A DNA stretch of 64,000 bases from Alicyclobacillus sp. SP_1 (GCF_024706985.1 NZ_JAMCCX010000039.1:62001-126000), one strand, 5' to 3'. Positions 32,750 to 44,258 are shown, counted from the first letter of the stretch. Numbers and translations: made by a program. The notes: generated by a model not told the origin, from the sequence alone.

Positions 32750-34573
32750 ATGGTTTTGTCCAGTCCAAAAAAATCTGTATCCAAGCGACGCAGACGCTCG
32801 CTACTGACCGTAGGTGCTCTCTCCACCGGGTTAATTCTCACGGTCACAGGTTGCGGCACGAGTTCTAATTCAACCGCCTCAAACACGACAAAAACAAGCA
32901 ACACCACGTCCACGTCGTCCTCGTCCAGTTCCACCAAAGTCACCAAAGGTGGCATCATCACGATTGCCGAGTCTGCGCAAACCAACTTGAACTGGTTTAT
33001 ACCCATAGTTAATGCCGAGGATGATTCGGTCGACAACACGGTGTTTTATGACCAACTGTATAAACCGTTGCTCTGGATTAACAACAATTACACCATCAAT
33101 TACAAGTCATCCATCGCGGACAAAATCACCTATAACAAGGCAGGTACCGTCTATCATGTATTTTTAAATCCAAAATGGCATTGGTCGAATGGGCAACCCG
33201 TCACTTCCAAAGACCTCATGTTCACATGGAACGTGGTCAAAGCCGCCTCATCCGCGAAAGCTCCCTCGCCGTGGCCCTATGTTGGCGCAGGTACGGGCGA
33301 TATTCCGAATGGCATCAAGAGCGTGGTGCCCAACGGCAAATACGAAGTGACGTTCACACTCGACAAACCGGCCAACCAGCAGTGGTTTATTTTTAACGGA
33401 CTTATTCAATTGACTCCCATGCCGGCCGCAGTTTGGGACATTCACAAAAACATTATGAAGGAAATCAAATACCTCGGTGCGAACGCAACAAACGCCATGT
33501 TCGACAAAGTCGTGGACGGTCCGTTCATGGTCCAAAGCGCCATTCCAAGTCAAGCCTGGACACTCGTTCCAAACCCGAACTATGACGGCCATAAGAGTAC
33601 CGTCAAGAAAGTGGTCTTTGACTATGAGGCATCAACCGCTGCCGAATTCTCTGCAGTAAAGACAGGCGCTGTCAACGTGGGTTACATCGACTTTTCTCAA
33701 CTTGGCTCCAAAGGCGCCCTGACGTCGATGGGCGACAAAATCACACCTCAATATTCATTTGGTATGTTCTACACGGACCTCAACATGTTCCCTGGCTCAA
33801 AAGTGAAGAGCTTGATGGATAAACTGTATATTCGCCAAGCGCTGCACATGGGCCAAGATTTGCAAGGCATTGACACGTCCATTTACAAAGGCTATGGCCC
33901 ACCGATTGATGGTCCCATTCCAACTACTCCGGTCACTCAATTCCTCGACCCAGCCCTCAACACCAACCCGTATCCGTTCAATATTGCTGCTGGTAAAGCA
34001 TTGCTCGAAAAACACGGTTGGAAAGAAGTCCATGGCGTCATGACCAAAGACGGCAAACCACTGAAACTCCTGATGATCTATGCGAGCGGCAGTACATCCG
34101 GTATGGATGTCGCTGAATTGATGAAAGAGGACTGGGCGAAAGAAGGCATTGACGTCACACTCAAGCCCATGCCGTTCACCACAGAAATCAGCGTCACCAG
34201 CAACCCGAAAGACGCGTCGCAGTGGGATATGGCGACAGGCTCTGGCTGGGACTACAACGGACCTGGATTTTATCCGACGGGCGGGCAGTTGTTCGCAACG
34301 GGTGCGCCGTCCGGCTTTGGATACAGCAGCAAAAAAGAGGATGAATTGATTGCCGCAACCCATAAACCTTATGCGACCGAGGCGGAGACCATGAAACATT
34401 TCTTCGCTTACGAGGACTACACCGCCAAACAACTTCCCTTCCTCTGGGCGAATAACGTCGCGAGTTTGACGGTCACTGCACCGACTGTTCACAACGCCAT
34501 CAAATACAGCGACTCGGCTGTTGGTTTCCCGCAAATACAGTACTGGTGGGTGAGTCCGAGCGCCTCCAACTAA
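32750..34573 (+). CDS. Peptide/oligosaccharide-type ABC substrate-binding lipoprotein, copy 2
   Basis: 607 residues, paralogue of the gene before it and colinear along the mature part; several blocks are identical, such as NPKWHWSNGQPVTSKDLMF and SGFGYS. Lipobox VTGC after LLTVGALSTGLILT, then a very Ser/Thr-rich linker that differs from copy 1. The parts lining a likely ligand pocket (for example DQLYKPLLWI, YEASTAAEFSAVKTG) vary more than the surface frame. ATG 32750 sits close to its GGGGG; a TTG at 32756 would have better spacing. No permease genes follow; the next gene is convergent ispG. Confidence 0.9.
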   Translation: MVLSSPKKSVSKRRRRSLLTVGALSTGLILTVTGCGTSSNSTASNTTKTSNTTSTSSSSSSTKVTKGGIITIAESAQTNLNWFIPIVNAEDDSVDNTVFYDQLYKPLLWINNNYTINYKSSIADKITYNKAGTVYHVFLNPKWHWSNGQPVTSKDLMFTWNVVKAASSAKAPSPWPYVGAGTGDIPNGIKSVVPNGKYEVTFTLDKPANQQWFIFNGLIQLTPMPAAVWDIHKNIMKEIKYLGANATNAMFDKVVDGPFMVQSAIPSQAWTLVPNPNYDGHKSTVKKVVFDYEASTAAEFSAVKTGAVNVGYIDFSQLGSKGALTSMGDKITPQYSFGMFYTDLNMFPGSKVKSLMDKLYIRQALHMGQDLQGIDTSIYKGYGPPIDGPIPTTPVTQFLDPALNTNPYPFNIAAGKALLEKHGWKEVHGVMTKDGKPLKLLMIYASGSTSGMDVAELMKEDWAKEGIDVTLKPMPFTTEISVTSNPKDASQWDMATGSGWDYNGPGFYPTGGQLFATGAPSGFGYSSKKEDELIAATHKPYATEAETMKHFFAYEDYTAKQLPFLWANNVASLTVTAPTVHNAIKYSDSAVGFPQIQYWWVSPSASN

Positions 34574-34651
34574 GTACAGTGTTCGTTGTTACGCGCTTGT
34601 ACGCTTAATGGAGTGGCATGGCGCCCCCATCCAAACGGACAGAGCATATGC

Positions 34652-34716
34652 GGTGGTGTGACTATTCCACACCACCATTGATAAGGAACGCCCCGTCGCG
34701 TGGCGGGGCGTTCCTT
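34652..34716. terminator. Two hairpins between binding-protein copy 2 and ispG
   Basis: First GGTGGTGTG / CACACCACC with a 7-base loop (34652-34676), then AAGGAACGCCCC / GGGGCGTTCCTT (34683-34694, 34705-34716) followed on the plus strand by GTTTCTTG. The second looks like the working terminator for both convergent genes. Confidence 0.75.
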
Positions 34717-34783
34717 GTTTCTTGAAAACGGTGTAGAGACATAGTCGGCGCCCGTCTATCTCACCAGGGCGACTGTTTCGCGA

Positions 34784-35893
34784 CTAAGAGACAGGCTGTT
34801 CGACTTCTTCGTCCACACTTCCTGTGCGGGCGTACCGCTCGGCCATTGCCGTAATTTCCTTTTTTAACTCTGCCACCAATTCCGCCTCGGGCACCTTGCG
34901 CACTACCTTGCCTTTGCGAAACAGCAATCCTTCGCCGCGCGCACCAGCAATCCCAATATCCGCTTCTTTTGCTTCACCGGGACCATTGACGGCACAGCCT
35001 AGCACCGACACTTTGATGGGGGCTTTGATGTTGGCAGTGAATGCTTCAATTTCATTGGCAATCGAGATGAGGTCGATGTCAATGCGTCCGCACGTGGGGC
35101 AGGAAACAATCGTGACTGCGTCCGATACCACGTGATACACTTTCAACAGTTCGCGAGCCACGCGAATTTCTTCCACTGGGTCCGCCGAGAGAGAGACACG
35201 AACCGTATTGCCTATTCCCATGGACAACAGGGTACCGAGACCTGCCGAACTCTTAATGGTGCCGCTAAACAAAGTACCTGACTCGGTAATTCCAAGATGA
35301 AGCGGATAATCGAATGTTTCCGCCGCCAATCGGTACGCTTCGATGGCAAGCGGCACATCCGAGGCTTTCATCGAGACGATGATATCGTGAAAGTCGAGTT
35401 CCTCCAAAATCCGGATGTGATGAAGCGCGCTTTCGAGCATACCTTGAGCCGTTGGGTACCCGTACTTCTCCAAAATCTCCCGCTCTAAGCTACCGGCATT
35501 GACACCAATGCGAATGGGGATATTTCGCTCTTTGCAGGCTTTGACGACCGCTTCGACGCGGTCGCGCTTTCCAATATTTCCTGGATTAATGCGCACTTTA
35601 TCAATGCCGCGAGCGATGGCTTCCAGAGCCAATCGATAATCGAAGTGAATATCCGCCACCAGTGGGATGTGAATTTGACGTTTGATGTGCGAAATAGCTT
35701 CTGCCGCCTCATGGTTGTTTACCGTGACGCGAACCAACTGGCAACCCGCCTCTTCAAGACGGCGAATTTCCGCCACCGTCGCCTCGACATCTGCCGTCTT
35801 TGTGGTCGTCATACTTTGAATGACGACTTGGTCGTTCCCACCAATGGTCACGTCGCCAACCCTGACCGGCCTTGTTTGCTGCCGCAAATACAC
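34784..35893 (-). CDS. ispG: (E)-4-hydroxy-3-methylbut-2-enyl-diphosphate synthase
   Basis: 369 residues, bacterial GcpE/IspG of the MEP pathway, a [4Fe-4S] enzyme that makes HMBPP. It starts [20 protein letters not shown]; cluster cysteines are in SCPTCGR and [27 protein letters not shown] and GVNAGSLE are typical. The GTG at 35893 has GAGGAGA upstream; an ATG-led frame from 36016 crosses the divergent aldolase leader and is not supported. It supplies isoprenoid units, among others for the carotenoid locus at the right end of the window. Confidence 0.95.
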   Translation of the reverse strand: MYLRQQTRPVRVGDVTIGGNDQVVIQSMTTTKTADVEATVAEIRRLEEAGCQLVRVTVNNHEAAEAISHIKRQIHIPLVADIHFDYRLALEAIARGIDKVRINPGNIGKRDRVEAVVKACKERNIPIRIGVNAGSLEREILEKYGYPTAQGMLESALHHIRILEELDFHDIIVSMKASDVPLAIEAYRLAAETFDYPLHLGITESGTLFSGTIKSSAGLGTLLSMGIGNTVRVSLSADPVEEIRVARELLKVYHVVSDAVTIVSCPTCGRIDIDLISIANEIEAFTANIKAPIKVSVLGCAVNGPGEAKEADIGIAGARGEGLLFRKGKVVRKVPEAELVAELKKEITAMAERYARTGSVDEEVEQPVS

Positions 35894-36062
35894 GGTATTC
35901 TCTCCTCTCGCCAAAGCGAACGTATACCGCCGCTGGCATAACAGGGCCACGCCCCATGTTTCGTCCAAGGTCCGTTTCTGGTACATTATTAATCGTACAA
36001 AACTAGGTTCGGGCATTCAAGTACAAATTGCGCTACGGACAAAGAGGAGTGGAGATTTCAGA

Positions 36063-37130
36063 ATGATTGAGACGATTCGAGAGTATCTTGGAGACCAAGC
36101 GGACTACCTACTTCAGCACGTCAGTCAAACCATCCCAAACAGTGAATTGTACGCCCCTTCAGCGTCCGTCGTGGACGAAGTCTACGCTGCGAGCAACCGC
36201 AACAACCGCGTCCTTGGCAACTTGGAGTGGCTTCTTCAGGCTGGCCGTCTCGGTGGCACCGGGTATGTCTCCATCCTACCTGTTGACCAAGGCATTGAAC
36301 ATTCCGCAGGCGCCTCTTTTGCAAAAAACCCGGCATATTTCAACCCTGAAAATATCGTTAAGTTGGCTCTTGAAGGCGGCTGCAACGGTGTGGCTTCGAC
36401 GCTCGGCGTGTTGGCACTGACATCCCGCAAGTACGCGCATAAAATCCCCTTTATTGTAAAAATCAATCACAACGAGTTGTTGACCTACCCAAACAAATTT
36501 GACCAAGTCATGTTTGCCAGTGTTCAGCAAGCGTACGATATGGGTGCCGCAGGAATTGGGGCGACCATTTATTTTGGGTCGGACGAATCAACGCGTCAAC
36601 TCCAAGAGGTCAGTGAAGCATTCGCACTCGCCCATGAACTCGGTCTCTTCACCATTCTCTGGTGCTATCTGCGAAATCCAGAATTCAAACAAGGGCAAAC
36701 CGATTACCACGTAGCTGCCGACTTGACTGGTCAGGCAAATCACCTCGGCGTCACCATCGAGGCGGACATCATCAAGCAGAAATTGCCGGAGACAAACGGT
36801 GGGTTCAAGGCACTCAACATGGAGGGAAGCTCCTACGGAAAGACTGACGAACGCATCTATCGCGAATTGACCAGCGACCACCCAATCGATCTCGCTCGTT
36901 ACCAAGTCGCCAACTGCTACATGGGGCGAATTGGGCTCATCAACTCTGGTGGTGCGAGCGGACAGAACGACTTCGCTGAAGCCGTTCAAACTGCCGTCAT
37001 CAACAAGCGCGCTGGTGGCATGGGGCTCATCTCCGGTCGAAAGGCGTTTCAGCGGCCAATGGCGGAAGGCGCAAAACTGCTGCACACCATTCAGGATGTC
37101 TACCTTTGCAAAGAGGTCACATTGGCTTAA
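36063..37130 (+). CDS. Class I fructose-bisphosphate aldolase (DhnA/FbaB type)
   Basis: 355 residues. (beta/alpha)8 Schiff-base aldolase of the archaeal/FbaB type: [60 protein letters not shown] (with a candidate Schiff-base Lys), [16 protein letters not shown], and the phosphate-binding end [14 protein letters not shown]. It cleaves or makes fructose 1,6-bisphosphate. ATG 36063 follows GAGGAG/GGAG; the frame open from 35820 runs back over ispG and is a shadow. Divergent from ispG with about 170 bases between starts. Confidence 0.9.
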   Translation: MIETIREYLGDQADYLLQHVSQTIPNSELYAPSASVVDEVYAASNRNNRVLGNLEWLLQAGRLGGTGYVSILPVDQGIEHSAGASFAKNPAYFNPENIVKLALEGGCNGVASTLGVLALTSRKYAHKIPFIVKINHNELLTYPNKFDQVMFASVQQAYDMGAAGIGATIYFGSDESTRQLQEVSEAFALAHELGLFTILWCYLRNPEFKQGQTDYHVAADLTGQANHLGVTIEADIIKQKLPETNGGFKALNMEGSSYGKTDERIYRELTSDHPIDLARYQVANCYMGRIGLINSGGASGQNDFAEAVQTAVINKRAGGMGLISGRKAFQRPMAEGAKLLHTIQDVYLCKEVTLA

Positions 37131-37194
37131 GGAAGAAAGCGCATGTGGCCGCACTTGGTGCTGCCGACCGGATGGTTCTAATTCCGAACGCACG

Positions 37195-37223
37195 AGCGGC
37201 TTCAATGAGATAGCAAAGCCGCT
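37195..37223 (+). terminator. Weak hairpin after the aldolase gene
   Basis: AGCGGCTT / AAGCCGCT with a 13-base loop, 65 bases past the stop. No U-run. Confidence 0.35.
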
Positions 37224-37305
37224 TACGGACTTGCATAGGAAACTTCAGACGACCTCATACTGTCTTTGCGGGCGAAAGACCGCGTGAGAAAGTGAGGTGC
37301 GGACA

Positions 37306-37518
37306 GTGGGTGGCGAACACAACCAGTTTGAAGTGGGATGGAAGGCGCCGAATGACGGAGTGTATCGAGAAATCGGGGAACACCCAGACAGTGAGGGCAT
37401 CTCGCATCCGAGAGAAATTCACTTGAAAAAAGGAGAACCGTTTCCCGAACCGACAAACGCACATCGCAAATGGACGCGTGTCAAAAATGGAGATGTGAAA
37501 CATCGAAATGGCGGTTAA
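37306..37518 (+). CDS. Small YjzC-like protein
   Basis: 70 residues, hydrophilic. The pattern FEVGWKAPNDGVYREIGE near the start, then IHLKKGEPFPEPTNAHRKW, resembles the Bacillus YjzC family (a short protein with G-x-x-x-P-x-x-G-x-Y and a late L-x-KGE-x-FP). Function unknown. GTG 37306 has GAGGTG 6 bases upstream; the GTG at 37297 lies in that ribosome site. It has its own downstream hairpin, so it is probably a single-gene unit. Confidence 0.6.
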   Translation: MGGEHNQFEVGWKAPNDGVYREIGEHPDSEGISHPREIHLKKGEPFPEPTNAHRKWTRVKNGDVKHRNGG

Positions 37519-37519
37519 C

Positions 37520-37545
37520 GGGGCGAATCCGGGCGGATTCGCCCC
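37520..37545 (+). terminator. Terminator hairpin after the YjzC-like gene
   Basis: Perfect 11-base stem GGGGCGAATCC / GGATTCGCCCC with tetraloop GGGC, starting two bases after the stop. Followed by a C/T-rich stretch rather than U-run. Confidence 0.65.
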
Positions 37546-37668
37546 GCCGTGTCTCCCCCCTTGAACGAAACCGAGACCTTCCCCATAATGATGAAGAATG
37601 ATGCATTCATGGTATGCTGTGCATACATGCTGAAATTGAGTCGTCATCTCCAAAGAGGGGGACATGGA

Positions 37669-38874
37669 ATGTCGCAACTGCAAACACCATCCAAGGATAT
37701 TATGGAAGTGACCGATCGCTACGGAGCTCACAACTACCATCCTCTACCCATCGTCGTCAGCAAAGCGGAACGTATCTGGGTAGAAGACCCAGAAGGCAAT
37801 CGCTACATGGATATGCTGAGTGCTTATTCGGCACTCAACCCAGGCCATCGCCATCCGCGGATTATCGCCGCGCTGAAAGAACAGGCGGACCGTGTGACCT
37901 TGACCTCTCGCGCATTCCACAGTGATAACTTGGGACAGTTTTATGAAATGTTGAGCAGGTTGACGAAGATGGAAAAAATTCTCCCCATGAATACTGGCGC
38001 AGAAGCTGTGGAGACGGCCATCAAAGCGGCCCGCCGATGGGCTTACGATATCAAAGGCGTACCGGATGGCATGGCGGAGATCATCGTCTGTCAAGGGAAT
38101 TTTCACGGCCGAACGGTAACGGCCATCTCCATGTCATCGGACGCAGAATACCAACGCGGATTTGGCCCCTTAACGCCAGGCTTTAAAATGATTCCTTACG
38201 GGGATATTGACGCACTGACAGAGGCTATCACCCCGAACACTGCTGGATTTCTGTTCGAACCGATTCAAGGTGAGGCGGGTATTCTCATTCCACCCGACGG
38301 ATTTTTGAAAAAAGCGTCTGACCTTTGTAGAGCACACAATGTGCTGATGATGGCCGACGAAGTTCAGACCGGATTTGGAAGAACAGGGAAATTGTTTGCC
38401 TGTGAGTGGGAAAACGTTCAGCCGGATATTTATATTCTCGGCAAAGCTCTGGGTGGCGGCGTCTTCCCCATCTCCGCTGTCGCAGCGAACCATGACATTT
38501 TGGATGTCTTCAATCCCGGTTCTCACGGGTCTACTTTCGGCGGAAATCCGTTGGCTTGTGCCGTGGCCATCGCGTCCATGGAAGTGATGATCGACGAAAA
38601 ATTGGCAGAACGGTCTAATGAACTGGGCGCCTACTTCCTCAAAGGATTGCAGCAAATCAACAACCGCCATATCGTTGAAGTGCGCGGTCGAGGTCTGTTC
38701 ATTGGAATTCAGTTGGACCACCCGGCTCGACCCTACTGCGAGGCACTCATGGAGCGAGGACTTCTTTGCAAAGAGACGCACGAGAACGTAATTCGCTTCG
38801 CACCGCCGCTCATCATTGAAAAAGCCGAATTGGACGACGCATTGACGAGAATTCGAGCCGTGATGCAGTCGTGA
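37669..38874 (+). CDS. rocD: Ornithine aminotransferase
   Basis: 401 residues, class III PLP aminotransferase. It moves the delta-amino group of ornithine to 2-oxoglutarate, giving glutamate semialdehyde. Seen: [91 protein letters not shown] and the PLP Lys in [19 protein letters not shown] 37669 with AGGGGG 8 bases upstream. The frame extends left to 37549 but without ribosome site or homology. Its stop overlaps the tagO start. Confidence 0.95.
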   Translation: MSQLQTPSKDIMEVTDRYGAHNYHPLPIVVSKAERIWVEDPEGNRYMDMLSAYSALNPGHRHPRIIAALKEQADRVTLTSRAFHSDNLGQFYEMLSRLTKMEKILPMNTGAEAVETAIKAARRWAYDIKGVPDGMAEIIVCQGNFHGRTVTAISMSSDAEYQRGFGPLTPGFKMIPYGDIDALTEAITPNTAGFLFEPIQGEAGILIPPDGFLKKASDLCRAHNVLMMADEVQTGFGRTGKLFACEWENVQPDIYILGKALGGGVFPISAVAANHDILDVFNPGSHGSTFGGNPLACAVAIASMEVMIDEKLAERSNELGAYFLKGLQQINNRHIVEVRGRGLFIGIQLDHPARPYCEALMERGLLCKETHENVIRFAPPLIIEKAELDDALTRIRAVMQS

Positions 38875-39833
38875 ATGTCTGGTTGCCAGGACTCGTTGCC
38901 TTTCTCGTCGCTTTCACAACCACCCCGATGGCGCGCAAGCTTGCCATCCGGTGGCGGTTTGTAGACTTGCCCAGTGAGCGAAAAATCCACGCGAACCCTC
39001 TCCCGCTCCTGGGTGGAGTGGCGATATTCGCAGGATTGCTGGTAGCCGGAGTGATGTATCTCTTCAAAGCCCATCACCTCTTTTCCCCATATTTAGGGAT
39101 GATGATTGGAGCTTTCTGCTTATTCGGCATCGGTGTGGTCGACGACTTTTATAAGAGCCGCGGTCGCGACTTCTCGGTGGCGATTCGGTTCTTAATTCAA
39201 ATCGGCGCCGCACTGCTCATCCCGCTCTTTGGAGGTGCAGTGCGCGTCATAAGCACTCCCTTTGGGGGCGGTGGCTTTGTCGCCATTCCCCAGGTTCTGT
39301 CCGTGGTGGTGACGGTCGTCTGGATTGTCGGCGTCATCAACGTCTTTAACTTTCTCGATGGAGTCGACGGACTGGCGGCAGGAATTGCCGCGATTTCCGC
39401 GGGAACGTTATTTTTCGTCGCCTTGCTCAAAGGCGATATCGCTTCGGCCATCTTTTCGCTGGCCATTGTCGGTGCCGCACTCGGCTTTCTGCGTCACAAC
39501 TTTCATCCCGCAAAAATCATTATGGGCGATGCCGGGAGCACGGTACTCGGCTATGCACTGGGTAGCATTGCGGCCATCGGCGCTTTTAAGTCTGCCACCG
39601 TAGTCGCTATCATCGTTCCAGTTCTCGCCCTCGGTGTTCCGATTTTCGATGCTTTGCGGGTAGTCGTAGTCCGTGCTTGGCGTGGACAACCTGTCTACAA
39701 GCCAGATAAGACACACGTCCACCACAGTTTGCTTCGCGCCGGTTTTTCACAGCGTCAGACCGTGGCCCTGATGTACTTAGTCAGCGCCTGCTTTTCTCTG
39801 GTTTCGATGATTGTCGTCTTATTGGACAAGTAG
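38871..39833 (+). CDS. tagO: Undecaprenyl-phosphate GlcNAc-1-phosphate transferase (TagO/WecA)
   Basis: 320 residues with about ten membrane helices. It starts synthesis of wall polymers by loading a sugar phosphate on undecaprenyl phosphate. Family motifs: [30 protein letters not shown] (the DD pair), [16 protein letters not shown] (D-G-x-D), [11 protein letters not shown], and the late cytoplasmic [17 protein letters not shown] with the conserved HHSLL. The GTG start (38871) overlaps the rocD stop as GTGA. No clear ribosome site apart from coupling. Confidence 0.92.
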   Translation: MNVWLPGLVAFLVAFTTTPMARKLAIRWRFVDLPSERKIHANPLPLLGGVAIFAGLLVAGVMYLFKAHHLFSPYLGMMIGAFCLFGIGVVDDFYKSRGRDFSVAIRFLIQIGAALLIPLFGGAVRVISTPFGGGGFVAIPQVLSVVVTVVWIVGVINVFNFLDGVDGLAAGIAAISAGTLFFVALLKGDIASAIFSLAIVGAALGFLRHNFHPAKIIMGDAGSTVLGYALGSIAAIGAFKSATVVAIIVPVLALGVPIFDALRVVVVRAWRGQPVYKPDKTHVHHSLLRAGFSQRQTVALMYLVSACFSLVSMIVVLLDK

Positions 39834-39884
39834 TCGCCCCAACGCCAACTGGGAAAAGTGTCGGCAGAGACAAGGAGCTTTTGC

Positions 39885-41069
39885 ATGAATCATGTCACCT
39901 TCATCGCCACAGCCGCCTTCGGCTTGGAGGCGGTCGTAGCTCGGGAATTGCACGGTATGGGCTATACGAATACCACATCGCACAATGGGTACGTGGAATT
40001 CCAGGCAGACGCGACCGCGTTGGCGACCGCCAATTTGTGGCTGCGAACAGCGGATCGACTCTACCTTAAAATGGGTGAATTTGCGGCGGACACCTTCGAC
40101 CAACTGTTCGAAGGCACAAAACAATTGCCGTGGTGGGAGTGGCTACCCGTCAATGCGCGGTTTCCCGTCAGCGGTCGGTCAGTGGACTCGGTGCTGCACA
40201 GCGTGCCAGCGTGCCAGAGTATTGTCAAAAAGGCCATTGTGGATTCACTCCTCGCCCACTACCAGACCGCGGAATTGCCGGAAACAGGCGCGACGTTTGC
40301 GGTCCAGGTGGTGCTCATCAAGGACGTCGCTCACTTGTGGCTGGATACCAGCGGCGAAGGCCTGCACAAACGCGGCTACCGCCAACTCACGGCTACAGCC
40401 CCACTGCGCGAGACGCTGGCTGCTGCCCTCGTTTTGCTCAGTCGATGGCAAGGCCATCGTCCTTTGCTCGATCCGCTCTGTGGCTCAGGCACCATCGCGG
40501 TCGAAGCGGCGCTGATTGGCCGCAATCGTGCGCCGGGGCTCGACCGCCGCTTTGCCAGCGAAGAGTGGCCCGCACTCTCCCCCGCTGCTTGGCGGGAAGC
40601 ACGAGAAGTCGCGCGGTCATCAGAGCGAACGGACGCTCTCGACATTGTGGCGAGCGACATCGACAAGAGCATGCTCTCATACGTCGGCTATCACGCCCGA
40701 AAAGCCGGAGTTGGAAAAGATATCCGCATCGAACAGGCCGATGTGAGATCACTCCGTATCGACCGCGACTACGGCTGCTTGATTACCAATCCGCCTTACG
40801 GCGAACGCATGGGTCATCGCGACGAACTGGGAGACCTCTACTTAGCGTTTGCGCGGATGCTCCGCAAAGCGCCCACATGGTCGCTGTTTGTCATCACGAG
40901 CGATACTCACTTCGAAAAGCAGTTTGGACGCCGCGCCGACAAGCGGCGCAAGCTCTACAATGGGCGCATTGCGACGCAGTTCTATCAAGTGCTCGGGCCC
41001 ATGCCGCCGCGCCCGGCAGAGCACTGGCTGCGGTCCGGTCCGTTGCAAAGGGACAAGCAAAAGGAGTAG
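39885..41069 (+). CDS. THUMP-domain class I rRNA methyltransferase (RlmL/YpsC-like)
   Basis: 394 residues. An N-terminal ferredoxin-like/THUMP part (1-165) with FIATAAFGLEAVVARELHGM and RFPVSGRSVDSVLHSVPACQ is followed by a Rossmann methyltransferase domain: PLLDPLCGSGTIAVEAALIG (SAM site), DIVASDIDKSMLSYV, and the catalytic motif LITNPPYGERMG. This is the N2-guanine rRNA methyltransferase group (RlmK/L N-terminal part, Bacillus YpsC). ATG 39885 has AAGGAG 7 bases upstream. Follows tagO by 51 bases and may share its transcript. Confidence 0.88.
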   Translation: MNHVTFIATAAFGLEAVVARELHGMGYTNTTSHNGYVEFQADATALATANLWLRTADRLYLKMGEFAADTFDQLFEGTKQLPWWEWLPVNARFPVSGRSVDSVLHSVPACQSIVKKAIVDSLLAHYQTAELPETGATFAVQVVLIKDVAHLWLDTSGEGLHKRGYRQLTATAPLRETLAAALVLLSRWQGHRPLLDPLCGSGTIAVEAALIGRNRAPGLDRRFASEEWPALSPAAWREAREVARSSERTDALDIVASDIDKSMLSYVGYHARKAGVGKDIRIEQADVRSLRIDRDYGCLITNPPYGERMGHRDELGDLYLAFARMLRKAPTWSLFVITSDTHFEKQFGRRADKRRKLYNGRIATQFYQVLGPMPPRPAEHWLRSGPLQRDKQKE

Positions 41070-41310
41070 AGTTTCTTAGGGCTGAAATCCGAATGAGCAT
41101 TCGGTTTGGCATTCGGGGTGGCGTGAAACTTGGTCGAGCATCGGTCCTGGCCCAAGTTTCGCGTCGACCAGAGCAGCTAGACGGCGCGAATGTTCAGTGA
41201 TTTTTTCCGTCGATAGCCTCATCGAGAAACAAAATACCTATTTTACTTCGACACGAGGTATCTGTAACAATGACATGGAAACCAGTGTCGCTGCAAAGGA
41301 GTGAAGACCC

Positions 41311-44028
41311 ATGACAGTCCAGAACTTATTTCAGTCGCGTACCACATTGACAGTCCAGGGAAAAGATTATGTTTACTATGCTCTGCCCACGCTGGAAGCA
41401 GAAAACGTCGGGCCCATCTCCAAATTGCCATTTTCCATCAAAATCCTCCTCGAAGCTGTATTGCGTCAGTATGACCAGCGCGTCATCACCGAAGAACATG
41501 TACGCCATCTCGCCAACTGGAACGCCGCCAAACCGCAGAATGCGGATGTGCCATTCAAGCCCGCACGCATTTTGCTGCAAGATTTCACGGGCGTTCCCGC
41601 AGTGGTCGATCTCGCTGCACTGCGTGCCGCCATGCACGAACTGGGTGGTGACCCGAATCGGATTAACCCACTCATTCCGGTCGACCTTGTGATTGACCAC
41701 TCCGTCCAGGTGGATGCCTTCGGCTCCGCAGAGGCATTGCAATTCAACATTGAGCGGGAGTTTGAGCGCAACGAAGAGCGTTACAAGTTCCTTCGCTGGG
41801 CACAGACGGCGTTCGACAATTTCCGCGTGGTTCCGCCTGGCACGGGAATTGTTCACCAGGTCAACCTTGAGTATTTGGCGAAAGTCGTACAGCAGAAACA
41901 AGACGCTGACGGTGCGACAGTCCTTTATCCAGACTCGCTGGTCGGAACGGATTCGCATACCACGATGATCAATGGCATTGGCGTCCTCGGCTGGGGTGTG
42001 GGAGGTATTGAAGCGGAGGCCTGCATGCTTGGGCAACCGCTCTATCAACTGTTACCCGAAGTCATTGGCTTCAAGCTGACCGGCCAACTTCCTGAAGGGT
42101 CCACCGCAACCGATTTGGCGTTGACGGTCACCAACATGTTGCGCAAAAAGGGCGTAGTCGGTAAGTTTGTAGAGTTTTACGGTAGCGGTCTATCCAGTAT
42201 TTCCGTTGCCGACCGCGCGACAGTCGCCAACATGTCTCCTGAATACGGAGCGACGATGGGCTTCTTCCCAGTAGACGCGGAAACCTTGGAATACTTGAAG
42301 AGCACAGGCAGAGACGAGCATCTGGTGGAGATTGTCGAGGCATACACGAAAGCTCAAGGGTTGTTCCGCACGGATGCCACGCCGGATCCCATCTTTACAG
42401 ACACGCTGGAACTCGACCTTGCCACGGTTCAGCCAACCATGGCAGGCCCGAAGCGTCCACAGGACAAAATTGAACTGTCGAACATGAAATCGACATTTGA
42501 ACAAGGACTGCACACCCCCATTGAAAAGGGTGGATTTGGACTTAGTGCCGAAGACGCGCAAAAGACGGTCCACATTCGTCACGCAGATGGGCATTCATCC
42601 ACGATGAAACCCGGTGCCGTCGCCATTGCGGCCATCACGAGTTGCACCAACACATCGAACCCTTACGTCATGGTTGGCGCTGGCTTGCTCGCTAAAAAAG
42701 CAGTCGAGAAAGGCTTACAGCCGCCTCATTACGTGAAAACCAGCTTAGCTCCTGGCTCACGCGTAGTCACAGACTATTTGGAGCGGGCGCAACTGCTTCC
42801 GTTCTTGGCCAAGATTGGATTTGATGTCGTCGGCTATGGCTGCACCACTTGCATTGGAAACAGTGGTCCGCTCCCAGAAGAGATTGCGGAACCCATCCGA
42901 GAGAATGACTTACTGGTATCGGCTGTGCTTTCTGGCAACCGTAACTTTGAAGGTCGCATTCACTCGTTAGTTCGTGCCAATTACCTAGCTTCGCCGCCGT
43001 TGGTCGTTGCCTACGCCTTGGCCGGAACGGTCGACATTGACTTGACCACCGAACCACTGGGAACTGGTAAAGACGGTCAGCCTGTGTACTTAAAAGACAT
43101 TTGGCCGACCAGCCAAGAGGTTGCTACCACCGTGCGCCAAGCGTTGGACGCGGACATGTTCAAGAGTCGATATGGAGAGGTCTTTACGGGTAACGAACGT
43201 TGGAATGCACTGGACGTTCCTAAAGGCGAGCTGTACGCGTGGGATAAGGAATCGACATACATTCAACACCCACCCTTTTTCGTTGGCATCAGCGAGCAGT
43301 TGCCAGCACCCACGGACATCGAGTCCGCGAGAGTCCTCGCGTTCCTCGGCGACTCCGTAACAACGGACCACATTTCGCCTGCTGGTAGCATCCTTCAAAG
43401 CGGTCCGGCCGGACAGTACTTGACGAGCCACGGCGTTGAGCCTTATGACTTCAATTCCTACGGTTCACGGCGTGGAAACCACGAAGTGATGATGCGTGGG
43501 ACGTTTGCAAACATTCGCATTCGCAACAAAATCGCTCCGGGGACAGAGGGCGGAGTGACCACGTACTTCCCGACCGGAGAAGTCATGTCCATCTACGATG
43601 CTTCGATGAAATATCAAGCTGCCAAGCAACCACTCATTGTTCTAGCTGGGAAAGAGTATGGCACGGGTTCTTCGCGCGACTGGGCTGCCAAAGGCACTTC
43701 CTTACTCGGAGTGTCTGCAGTGCTCGCAGAGAGTTTCGAGCGAATTCACCGCAGCAACTTGGTTGGCATGGGTGTCTTACCGCTCCAATTCAAACCCAAT
43801 GAAAGCGCAGCTTCACTCGGCTTGACGGGCCGGGAATCCTTTACCATCAAAGGGCTTCGCGGTGATTTGAATCCACGTCAGGAACTGACCGTACACGTGG
43901 TGAAAGAAGACGGAAATGAACTGCATTTCCAAGCCATCCTGCGGTTAGACAGCCCCATCGAAATCGATTATTACCGCAATGGAGGCATTTTGCAGACCGT
44001 GTTGCGGGGATTCATCGAGACGGCGTAA
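41311..44028 (+). CDS. acnA: Aconitate hydratase A
   Basis: 905 residues, AcnA/IRP1 type. It interconverts citrate and isocitrate in the TCA cycle. The [4Fe-4S] ligands are in [14 protein letters not shown] and [14 protein letters not shown]; other marks are [33 protein letters not shown], a C-terminal swivel domain with [28 protein letters not shown] and [19 protein letters not shown] 41311 has AAAGGAG 10 bases upstream. The 240 bases before it show no further gene and no confident promoter. AcnA of Bacillus also binds RNA; nothing in the leader here identifies a target. Confidence 0.97.
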   Translation: MTVQNLFQSRTTLTVQGKDYVYYALPTLEAENVGPISKLPFSIKILLEAVLRQYDQRVITEEHVRHLANWNAAKPQNADVPFKPARILLQDFTGVPAVVDLAALRAAMHELGGDPNRINPLIPVDLVIDHSVQVDAFGSAEALQFNIEREFERNEERYKFLRWAQTAFDNFRVVPPGTGIVHQVNLEYLAKVVQQKQDADGATVLYPDSLVGTDSHTTMINGIGVLGWGVGGIEAEACMLGQPLYQLLPEVIGFKLTGQLPEGSTATDLALTVTNMLRKKGVVGKFVEFYGSGLSSISVADRATVANMSPEYGATMGFFPVDAETLEYLKSTGRDEHLVEIVEAYTKAQGLFRTDATPDPIFTDTLELDLATVQPTMAGPKRPQDKIELSNMKSTFEQGLHTPIEKGGFGLSAEDAQKTVHIRHADGHSSTMKPGAVAIAAITSCTNTSNPYVMVGAGLLAKKAVEKGLQPPHYVKTSLAPGSRVVTDYLERAQLLPFLAKIGFDVVGYGCTTCIGNSGPLPEEIAEPIRENDLLVSAVLSGNRNFEGRIHSLVRANYLASPPLVVAYALAGTVDIDLTTEPLGTGKDGQPVYLKDIWPTSQEVATTVRQALDADMFKSRYGEVFTGNERWNALDVPKGELYAWDKESTYIQHPPFFVGISEQLPAPTDIESARVLAFLGDSVTTDHISPAGSILQSGPAGQYLTSHGVEPYDFNSYGSRRGNHEVMMRGTFANIRIRNKIAPGTEGGVTTYFPTGEVMSIYDASMKYQAAKQPLIVLAGKEYGTGSSRDWAAKGTSLLGVSAVLAESFERIHRSNLVGMGVLPLQFKPNESAASLGLTGRESFTIKGLRGDLNPRQELTVHVVKEDGNELHFQAILRLDSPIEIDYYRNGGILQTVLRGFIETA

Positions 44029-44167
44029 CTTTGCGTTACGCCCGTCTCCCCGTCTCTCGCATACTCTTGTGACCGGGCTAGCGCGTGTGGGCACAGTATG
44101 CTCCTGCTGGTCCATCTAACCCGGTTTTACGCATGCATGCAAGACCTTGAGAAGTCGGTCACGCACA

Positions 44168-44223
44168 AACAGGACCTCCTCTTAGCGCTGTGGCGACACA
44201 CTGCGCAGAGCGGAGGTCCTGTT
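44168..44223. terminator. Bidirectional terminator between acnA and the lipoprotein gene
   Basis: 12-base perfect outer stem AACAGGACCTCC / GGAGGTCCTGTT around an inner GC-rich part, followed on the plus strand by GTTTTGTAG. Confidence 0.75.
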
Positions 44224-44258
44224 GTTTTGTAGCGAGAAGCGTTTTCACCCGTTCACCG

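Noticed and set aside
41070-41310. Regulatory RNA or iron-responsive element in the aconitase leader
   Set aside because: No CAGUGN hairpin or other recognisable structure; only ordinary spacer and a ribosome site.
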